This document shows positions 55,904 through 64,000 of a stretch of DNA of 64,000 nucleotides, piece by piece. The position numbers were made by a program, and so were the translations under genes. This stretch comes from Amphiduros pacificus (taxonomy: Eukaryota; Annelida; Polychaeta; Phyllodocida; Hesionidae). Each line of letters starts with the position of its first letter. The stretch's first letter is position 1. The notes under the pieces are model-generated. The model searched no databases. It had not been told where the DNA came from and saw only the letters and a program-made list of their open reading frames with translations. The stretch spans positions 35,545,023 through 35,609,022 of the forward strand of contig OX439001.1 in assembly GCA_949316495.1 (NCBI GenBank), read 5' to 3'.

Positions 55904-56812
55904 ATGGCGTTCGCCTACAAGAAGCGTCGCGTGAAGGTCCTCGACTCCTACATCAGTTATATCGACACGCGGGCGGGAGAGGACCTCGTTATATTCCTGC
56001 ATGGCAACCCATTGTCCTCGTACGTGTGGAGGAACGTCATTCCCTACGTGCAAGGCGTGGCGCGATGCCTGGCGCCGGACCTGCTGGGAATGGGCGACTC
56101 CGGCAAGGAGCCCAGACACGCCTACAGGTTTGATGATCACTACCGATACTTCTGTGCCTGGTTAGAGTCTATTAAACTGGAGGGAAAATACATCTTTGTG
56201 TGTCACGAGCTAGGCTCCATGGTGGCGTTTCGCTGGGCAATGGACCACCAGGACAACGTCAAAGCCATTATCCATATGGAGAGCGTGGTGGGACCTTTCC
56301 CGTCTTATAATGACCTCGGTTCTCCAGTAGGCGCCGAGCTCTACAGAAACATGCGCCAAAATCCGGATTCAGAAGAAAAGGTCATTCAGAACAACTATTT
56401 CCTGGAGGCATGCCTTGCTGGGATGACCTTGTCCAGGAAGCTATCCGATACAGATTTGGAGATATACCGCAAACCGTTTACAAAATCTGGAGAGGCTCGC
56501 AGACCAACTTTGACTGGAGTCAAAGAATTACCAATACAAGAAGATGGACCAGATGACGTCATCAAAACTGTAGAATCATATTATAATTGGCTAGCTAACA
56601 CAGAAATACCTAAATTGTATATTCATGCTGAACCGGGACTCTTTAGTGATTATATAAAAAAGCTGACATCTGATTGGTCAAGCCAGCTTATTGTCAAGGT
56701 GAAGGGTCGCCACGTGCCACAAGAAGATTCACCAGAAGACATCGGTAGAGTAATAGTTAACTTCATCAAAGACTTGGAAATGGCAGCGTTTGCTATTGGA
56801 GTAGAGAATTAA
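55904..56812 (+). CDS. Renilla-luciferase-like / haloalkane-dehalogenase-family alpha/beta hydrolase with altered nucleophile
   Basis: A 302-residue, apparently complete alpha/beta-hydrolase. Resemblance to Renilla luciferase runs end to end by eye: VLDSYISYIDT, VIFLHGNPLSSYVWR (29-43), VARCLAPDLLGMGDSGK (52-68), HQDNVKAIIHMESVV (115-129), RRPTLTG (199-205), VKGRHVPQEDSPEDIG (266-281). Family members use an Asp nucleophile, an acid, a His and a Trp next to the nucleophile. Here the acid (E126), His (H270) and oxyanion-site N35 are kept, but the nucleophile elbow reads CHELGS: Glu (E102) where the family has Asp, and Leu (L103) where it has Trp. Dehalogenase or luciferase activity therefore cannot be assumed. 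There is no signal peptide, so it is probably cytosolic. The start is supported by an in-frame TAG at 55889-55891 and a good context (AGAATGG). The coding region has no intron. G and C are frequent in its first third and A and T in its last half. Confidence 0.95.
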   Translation: MAFAYKKRRVKVLDSYISYIDTRAGEDLVIFLHGNPLSSYVWRNVIPYVQGVARCLAPDLLGMGDSGKEPRHAYRFDDHYRYFCAWLESIKLEGKYIFVCHELGSMVAFRWAMDHQDNVKAIIHMESVVGPFPSYNDLGSPVGAELYRNMRQNPDSEEKVIQNNYFLEACLAGMTLSRKLSDTDLEIYRKPFTKSGEARRPTLTGVKELPIQEDGPDDVIKTVESYYNWLANTEIPKLYIHAEPGLFSDYIKKLTSDWSSQLIVKVKGRHVPQEDSPEDIGRVIVNFIKDLEMAAFAIGVEN

Positions 56813-56910
56813 ATATCCAACAAAGGCCAAAATGCAGCATATCAAGAACAAAAAAAAATGTGCCTTAAAACAACACATAGGGCATTATATAAACAGAAAA
56901 CAATTGTTAA

Positions 56911-56916
56911 AATAAA
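56911..56916 (+). terminator. Candidate polyadenylation signal of the luciferase-like gene
   Basis: AATAAA about 100 bases after the stop codon. No other strong signal lies nearer. Confidence 0.45.
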
Positions 56917-56989
56917 TGAATGCTCCACAAGGAGACAAGTATTGGTGCCATACTCAATAATCTTATGACAGGCACCACTGCACATGGCA

Positions 56990-57440
56990 CATGGTACATT
57001 TTAGCAACAGTGCTCAGCGAGTGATTAATCTTGCTAAATATACCCGGTGGCAATCCTATTGCATGGAGATATCCAGAAAGGGAATTGGATATTTCACATC
57101 TCCAAGATTTAAATCTATATTAGCACAAATTGAATCCAACATGAGCTCTGAAAATATAAAAAAATATTTAAAAAATATATCAAGATCGTGAATCAGATCA
57201 ATAGCACTGTTCTCTCTGACAATAATGTTACAGTTGCTGTCAAGCTTTGTGATAAAATAAACGAAATTAAGAATGGTTTGGCAAATAAACAAAATATTAT
57301 TTTTTTTAATGGATTGAATAGAGTAATGATCTGTTGTCGTCCTGAAATTGTACAAATGATATTTGATAAGGTGCCCAAACACCATTTGCATCATAAGAAA
57401 GAATGCGCTGTCAAAATTAAATCCAAACATGTACTTTGAT
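56990..57440 (+). other. Two overlapping small open frames, probably not genes
   Basis: Frames at 56991-57191 (66 codons) and 57188-57439 (83 codons) overlap by four bases in different phases. Their Lys/Asn/Ile-rich content follows from AT-rich DNA, but stretches such as NSAQRVINLAKYTRWQSY look protein-like. This could be 3' UTR or a decayed exon. No family was recognised. Confidence 0.15.
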
Positions 57441-59895
57441 ATCGAAACTAAGGTTTTTTTAAAAAATGAATTTTTATTTAGTCATGTGTTAGTTTCGGTA
57501 TTTGCTCTTGACTATTTGCCATTCATTTATGTGTATGCAACTGTTATTCATGCCCATGCAAAATCTAATCTGTATTGCAATTAAAAGATGAAATTTGAGT
57601 ATACATAGTGTTTATTTACAAATAAAAGAATAACTGGGATGATGATGTGGTAAATGATTCAGGTTCATTACCGTTAGAATAAATGTTAGTATTATTATTT
57701 GATTAAGTTTCACCACATACATCACATTTTAAAATAAATTATAAGATCATTTTGGATAAATTCACCCCATAATCACCTCCCACGTGTTTGTGTTAAAAAT
57801 GCCTGGTTCTAGAATTCCTCACTAGGGGTCCGTATATTTTTGGGTTATTAATTCTTTATGAGAGTGATCCGTAAGTACACCAGGTGACAGCTCTTAGCAC
57901 CATGGAAAACTGCAGCAGCATGATTTCCAAATATATCTGTATTTCATGAAATTTCACAACTGGAGATTGAAATATTTATATTGTTCATAAGTTGATGATT
58001 TTATGATTATATGATGAAATAACTATTTATGTTCAATGTTTACAGCATGACCAAATAAACGTAATCACAAAATATGATATCGCTGCCCCACTTCTTTTAT
58101 CGTGACTAATGTGGTTTTTTAAATCATTTTTCACTCATGTTAAACTGGCAGTTCACGCAAGAGACATTTCTCTTGAGTAGAATTGTAAAAATGATGCTGT
58201 TTGATATTAAAAAATATCTCAAATACTTTGTATTCATTTTAACATATCCACAATAAGACATTGGATATCTCATTGTTTAGACATATCAAATTAAATGTAA
58301 AAAGGCGATGCTACACAAGAGAGAGTTGAGGGCAATCACAGTCCCGACCAATTCCAATACAGGTTTCAATCTCACTTGATATCATCAGTTGCATGGGGAC
58401 TAAATGCTTCATGCAGAAGCTGCTTATATTGTGTTCAGTGGGAGTGCAAAGCACCTCAGGAGTTAGACTGGTGCCGCCCTCTGTACTCAGGAGCGCCCTC
58501 AGTGGGGAGGTGTTGTTGTTATTATTGAGCGCCTCCATGGAGGTGCTGGTCGGCAAAACCTAATTTTTTACAGATAACATTTTTATTTCATTTTGACGTA
58601 TTCAGTATATCAGTTTCTACGTTTTCACCATTTTTTTTATAGTTATGAGACATTTTCCGTCGTTTAAATCTAATTTCATAAGAACCCTCACACTTGAAGC
58701 CACTGGACTATGTGATTTGTTTACCCCCTTTTCACTGCCCCGGCACGTGGTTGGAATTTCCACCTTTGAACTGCTTAAATCGAACCCAAAGTTTTATATT
58801 GTTTTCATTGGGGATTTATTCTGTACGATTACGATGTGATACCATAATTTGGGCTCTTTTAACTTTTAATTCTTTGTGTGCGTATGTATACCTATACTGG
58901 TTTGTACCAGTTTGGCTAAAAAATGACTCTTACTCGAAGATAGTACTTATGAAAAATATATTTTTTCTGGTTTTACCAAATTATTTATTATCTTGTTCAT
59001 TCCAAGGTAAATAATTAAATATGTATCTGGTAAGATTAGTTGGTTAACCATTATACATTTTAGGCTCAAGCATGTCAGCTACCAAAAATAATCTTGCCCA
59101 ACATTTCCTTTAAGATTTAAATATAACTTAGTTTTATTTGTAGGTTTTGACGAATTATTCGCATGAACTGTCCACAAATATAAAATATATTTAAGAGATA
59201 TGGTAATTTGGTATGCAAAACTAATTTAATTGAGAATAGTTAATTTAATTGAGAATGTTACAAATTTCATCCAAGATGGAAATTTACAAAAAACATATGA
59301 TTTTCCAAAATATATTTAAAAAATCTCTTATCTCTATGTCTCAAATTCAGTTTTTCTTTGCTCCAGTTTTTCAAAGATTTGGATTTTTTTGCAAGTAATC
59401 TCTGTCGTAAACGATAATAAAGAACTTTGCACATATACTGCACCTGTACTTTCAGAAGTAATGTAGTTATTCTTTCTAAAATTGAATCGCTTTGGATTGT
59501 ATTTAAGTGGCACACAATAAGTTCAGCTCATATTGGCCACATTCAAGTCTAAAGTTAATTCTAACTGGTTTGTTTTGTACCACTGCTGATAATCAAGAAA
59601 ACTGGATTTTTTAAAAAACAGAACAGGAAAAAAGGAAGAAAATTGTGGCAAATATCTTGCCACTTATGGGAACACATCAAGAAAACAACTCGTACATGCC
59701 AGATAATAGACAGGCCAATCGTTAATGACCTACTCCATGTAGTCAAATTAACTTGATTAATGTTTATCCTTCCATCACTACGTCCCAGCATAGAGTACTA
59801 GTTGAAATGAGTGGTTGTGACATGAATTTCAGACGTGGTTATGACGTGGTTGACTGGTGAACTATAGGAAGCAAAATTATATGATACGACATGAG
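57441..59895. other. Intergenic sequence, no gene seen
   Basis: AT-rich unique DNA. Two weak CTCF-like cores on the minus strand lie at 58473-58487 and 58492-58506 (AGAGGGCGGC and GAGGGCGCT). A 21-bp direct repeat lies near 59222-59258. Confidence 0.5.
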
Positions 59896-59902
59896 TTTTC
59901 AT

Positions 59903-61149
59903 CCTCAGTCACATTTGCGCCGATTTCAGTAAAGATGCCCGGCCGATGTGTATTTTTTACAAAATCGGCAGGCAGTTCAGATTGCCGTGCGGGTACAGGG
60001 AGATCATCGGCCACAATTGGCCATCTTTAAGACGTCGGACGGGTCATCGGGAACTTTTAGCTGCAACATAAAAGTTGCTGGCGTTTCCCCGATGTCTAAT
60101 GCCTCAGTCACATTTGCACCGGGCCCCGGCCGGGAAGTAACAATCGGCCGACTTGCCAGTCTGCCGGGCGCCGGGGAGTTTATAAGCAACAATCTGAGGG
60201 ATGCCGTAGCTGTGGTCACATTATTAAAGAGCACCGCACAGCACGTGCAAGACTGAATGGCACAGACGTCTGCAGGACATCCTAAAGACGTCTGTCTCAT
60301 TTGGCAGACGTCTTAAAGACATCCTAAAGACGTCTATGATATATCGCAGGGAGCCCGTGGGATCATCTGACGATGGTATGTGAACACATGAAATAAAAAT
60401 AATCCTATTTTCACCGCACGATGCTACTGGCAGCCCTAAGATAATCTGCCGATGTCCCTGCGGGACACTGCTGTGTACTTTAAGATGATATTTGCTGATA
60501 AGACATCGGGGAAACGCCGGCAACTTTTATGTTCCAGATAAAAGTTCCCGATGACCCGCCCGACGTCTTAAAGATGTCCAATTGTGGCCGATGATCTCCC
60601 GGTGCCCGCACGGCAATCTGAACTGCCTGCCGATTGTGTAAAAGATACTCATCGGCCGGGCATCTTTACTGAAATCGGCGCAAATGTGACTGAGGCATTA
60701 TCACCAAAATATCATCTTAAAGTACACGGCAGGGCCCCGGCAGTGTCCCGCAGGCACATCAGCAGATTATCGTAGAGCTCCCGGTGGTATCGTGTGGTGA
60801 AAATAGGATTTTTTCTATCTCATGTGTTCACAGGCCATCGTCAGATGATCCACCGGGCTCCCTACGGTCTCAAATAGACGTCTTTAGGATGCCCTTCAGA
60901 CGTCTGTCAAATGATATAAACGTCTTTAGGATATCCTACAGATGTCTGTCACATGATACAGACGTCTTTAAGATGTCCTGCAGATGTATGTGTCATTTTT
61001 TTGCGGGTGCCGTGCGGTGCCCTTTAATAATGTGACCACAACTACGGCATCTCTCAGATTGTTGCTGTTAAACACCCCGGCGCACGGCAGACTGGGAAGT
61101 CGGCCGATTCTTACTTCCCGGCCGGCGCCCGGTGCAAATGTGACTGAGG
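59903..61149. mobile_element. Foldback DNA element with two interlocked inverted repeats, noncoding
   Basis: A 1247-bp GC-rich block in AT-rich DNA. Its ends are CCTCAGTCACATTTGC and the reverse complement, flanked on both sides by CAT (59900-59902 and 61150-61152), a possible 3-bp target-site duplication. Inside are four segments: A (59903-60097), B (60098-60500), A' (60501-60698) and B' (60699-61149). A' is the reverse complement of A, and B' of B, with modest divergence. Both A and B begin with, and A' and B' end with, the same terminal motif. B and B' hold repeats of the CAGACGTCT / TCCTAAAGACGTCT type. No transposase frame is present and the superfamily was not recognised. Confidence 0.85.
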
Positions 61150-61407
61150 CATAAGATGTGAATAATTTATGGAAATTATTCAGGTGAAAAATGGCTTGCT
61201 TTGTGTTGACATCTTTATTCCAAAAATCTATATGACATAATACCAACTAGGTAGCCTGTCTCAGTGTGTTGAACTTGACCAGTGCATGACTAAACAATTA
61301 TAATCTGAAGGTTTGATATAAAAAATATCCATGTGAATAATTCACGTTTTTTCCATGTGAAAGATTCTCACCATTTTGCTTTGTTTATCTCACCAGTTAA
61401 CCACATT

Positions 61408-61505
61408 ATAAACTGGACCAGAAAACCACTTCTTGAAAATCATGTCTCAACGTCATAAACTGGACCAAAAACCTATGTTTTGAAAATTATGTCTCAGCAA
61501 CGTGG
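61408..61505. repeat. Diverged tandem duplication of about 49 bp
   Basis: Two copies, each starting ataaactggacca and continuing through ttgaaaat and atgtctca, lie head to tail with about ten differences. Confidence 0.75.
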
Positions 61506-61509
61506 ATAT

Positions 61510-62600
61510 CTGGATGTTCTTGAGTTTCAAAGATTTCAACCAGAAATCCACGTGGGTTTCATGCAGCATGTCTGCTGGGGACCAATATGGAGTAAATATA
61601 TAAATATATTGCATTCTTAACCATCTTGAGTCCAAGTTGTGATGATTACTTCAGTGCTAAATGCAAGCTCCAGAGACCTTTTTCAATAAGATATGGCTCA
61701 TACATTTTGCAAACCTTCTTCACTCGAGTTTGTTTTGCCTCCAGGCCTTGGATCACTATTGCAACGCCCCATTGAAAACCATTGTAAATGCCTCACCATG
61801 TCGGCCATGTTTTTATGTTTCTGTTACATGGCATATGGCATATGGCACTTTTGTGTGATAAGTGATTTGTGAGTGCGTGGTAAAGATATGTCTCGGGTAG
61901 AGTATGAAGATTTCCTTAATTTTGTAAACTTACATGAACTTGATTTTTTTAATCAGCCCTGACTGGTCCCATGGCTAACATACTCGAAGTTTAAAATCCA
62001 TTAATAAATCTTGCAAACGTCAACTTTGTAGCCTACATAAAAGAATGGCCTGTCATATCTATTTCATCTTTGTTTTCTGAATAAAATAAGTTTTTTATAT
62101 TCCACGTTTGCAAAAAAAAATATTACATTATGGCTTTATTTGACAGAACATACAGAATCCGAGTTACTTGACCATGAGACCAACCTTGAGCATGTACTCC
62201 CATTTATTGATTATAAATTAAAAACATAGAATAATAAATTATAAACATAAAAAGCAAAGTGTATTGTCCTGGAAATGTTCTTCCCCATTTGTAGTCAAAT
62301 TAAAGATTTAATACATACTAAAAAAAAAAATGATTGGTCACCGTTTTAGATTTTTTTAAAGGGAGCATTGAACTCCTACCTACATATTTTTACATTAATT
62401 TTATCGATGAAACTCATTCAAGTATATATTTAGTAAAAACATAACATTCTTTCTTTGACAACACTCTTGAAAGTTTCTAACAGTATGTTCCTAAACTATC
62501 AGACAATGATATAAACCAAAGCATAGGATACACCTCTAAAAATAAATGTGCAGCCCATTGCTTTCTTGTGTTGTCTGGGAAGCCTTCCTTCAAATTACTT
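61510..62600. other. Intergenic sequence, no gene seen
   Basis: AT-rich unique DNA. Nothing was recognised. Confidence 0.5.
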
Positions 62601-62602
62601 CA

Positions 62603-62895
<293 letters not shown>

Positions 62896-63224
62896 GTATT
62901 TACTCTCAAGAAAAGTAATGTAGAGTCCTGCAAACAATATTGCCGCCTGACTCCATCACCTCTAGATGTTCCAGGTCTTTCTTTTTTAAATCACAAAAAC
63001 AATCTGAGTCTCATGGAAAATTGAGAGGATTTTTCATCTCACAATATGATATCTATGTTAATGCATCTTGCAGTTTCCCAGGGGTCAGCACACTTAACAA
63101 GATGGGGTCACCATACTTTTTATTTTAACCTAATTACATTGAAGTATATAATATTCTGTACATTAGCATGGAAGGTTAATTAAACTCCAAAGGTACATAA
63201 TTGCTAGACACGTTGGAAAGCTAT

Positions 63225-63290
63225 GGGCTGTGTCGCAGTTGGTTAATGTGCATTATCTCATACTTGGTGCTTCAAGAGGGTGTTCTGCAC
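63225..63290 (+). mobile_element. Possible SINE head fragment
   Basis: GGGCTGTGTCGCAGTTGG resembles the head of SINE family 1 (CCGTGGCGCAGTTGG at 19070). The match fades after about 25 bases and no B box follows. Confidence 0.3.
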
Positions 63291-63300
63291 CTATGAGATA

Positions 63301-63406
63301 TTCTTTTGCAGATCACCCCTCTGCTGAACTACTTTCGCAGATCACCCCTCTGCCGAACTACTTTCGCAGATCACCCATGTGCCGAACTACTTTTGCAAAT
63401 CATCCT
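63301..63406. repeat. 29-bp tandem repeat, about 4 units
   Basis: The word gatcaccc recurs at 63311, 63340 and 63369, with unit text ctctgccgaactactttcgca. The last unit is diverged. Confidence 0.9.
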
Positions 63407-63419
63407 TGGTCCAAATGAT

Positions 63420-64000
63420 GAGTGAGATCCTTCCACCAGAACCAACAAAAGAGATCTGTCAGGCTGAACACAGCATGAACCCATGCTCTTGACTTTATCT
63501 CATATTTATCTACCGCAGATAGTTTTTATACCAGACCAGTGTTAACATTGTAAAAAGTACAGATCTTAAGAAAAGAACATGTGAGTGCAGTGTTCAGGCT
63601 GACAGATATCTCTCATGTTGGTTCTGGTGGAAGGATCTCAATGCCCACCTCTCAATGACGTCATTACATAGTAAAATATATGTTGCAATGACGTCATTGA
63701 GTGTGACGTCATTAAAAAGGGGGCGTGACATTGTTTATGTTGTTTGACACACACAACATAGGTCCACACATGCTGCAATATTTTCCACACAGTTTTGCCT
63801 TAAATAGATTGGACATCAAACCAAAACTTTATCTCATACCTTACGTTACGTTAAGTATGAGATAAAGTCAAGAACATAGGTTTGTACAGTGTTCAGGCTG
63901 ACAGATCTCTCACATTGGCTCTGGGGGAAGGATCTCACAATATAGAGTGGCACTATGCCCACCTCTCAATGGCGTCATAACTTAATAAGTTATATGTTGT
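63420..64000. repeat. Repeat family in one inverted and two direct copies, running off the window
   Basis: A module of about 95 bases (ATGAGATAAAGTCAAGA, GTTCAGGCTGACAGAT, TGGAAGGATCTCA) appears in reverse at about 63421-63511, forward at about 63582-63650, and forward again at about 63849-63960. The two forward copies continue into the same downstream text (ATGCCCACCTCTCAATG). This looks like a nonautonomous foldback or MITE-like element cut by the window end. No coding frame is present. Confidence 0.75.
63656..63711. promoter_or_regulatory. Cluster of three palindromic cAMP-response elements
   Basis: TGACGTCA occurs exactly at 63656-63663, 63689-63696 and 63704-63711. This is the full CREB/ATF site. 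In the next copy of the repeat the first one is changed to TGGCGTCA. All lie in the repeat at 63420-64000, so they may be repeat-borne rather than attached to a gene. Confidence 0.5.

Noticed and set aside
55864-56140. Frames on both strands over the start of the luciferase-like gene
   Set aside because: They are shadows. The frame at 55904 alone has end-to-end family similarity.
61000-61246. 92-codon minus frame in the foldback element
   Set aside because: It runs from the element into its flank and has no transposase-like motif. It is a chance frame in GC-rich sequence.

Overview
The window is gene-poor, AT-rich animal nuclear DNA. Three things point to a eukaryote: a 5' noncoding exon joined through a splice acceptor to a coding exon, Pol III-type SINEs with A and B boxes, and long (AT)n and (TAA)n microsatellites. 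A marine invertebrate is most likely, probably a lophotrochozoan such as a mollusc. The peptide-receptor type and the presence of a Renilla-luciferase-like hydrolase fit this. The 3' end of the main SINE family also resembles a repeat I remember from molluscan genomes. That last point is from memory and was not checked. || Only two protein-coding genes can be supported. At 2812-4131 (minus) is a complete single-exon rhodopsin-class neuropeptide-type GPCR of 439 residues. At 55904-56812 (plus) is a complete 302-residue alpha/beta-hydrolase of the Renilla luciferase / haloalkane dehalogenase family. Its catalytic Asp aligns with Glu and the following Trp with Leu, while the catalytic His, the acidic residue and the HGN motif are kept. 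The two genes are about 52 kb apart and nothing ties them together functionally. || The rest is intergenic sequence shaped by repeats. From 1 to 25 kb: the GPCR, a 76-bp minisatellite, and a cluster of tRNA-derived SINEs of two families (four copies of one, two of the other), one with a perfect 14-bp target-site duplication. From 25 to 36 kb: a CpG-rich patch that could be a promoter or exon, a 37-bp array, a large AT hairpin, and a 61-bp array of about 40 units with four-unit higher-order blocks. From 36 to 51 kb: a GC-rich 118-bp islet, a 48-bp array open on both strands, and a 17-bp array of about 140 units that carries an 827-codon open frame. From 51 to 64 kb: a perfect hairpin next to a CTCF-like site, the luciferase-like gene, a 1.25-kb foldback element with interlocked inverted repeats, triplet microsatellites, and a repeat with three palindromic cAMP-response elements running off the right end. 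|| No rRNA, canonical tRNA, CRISPR, LINE reverse transcriptase or retroviral element was seen. Most other open frames are short and look like chance or repeat-driven frames.
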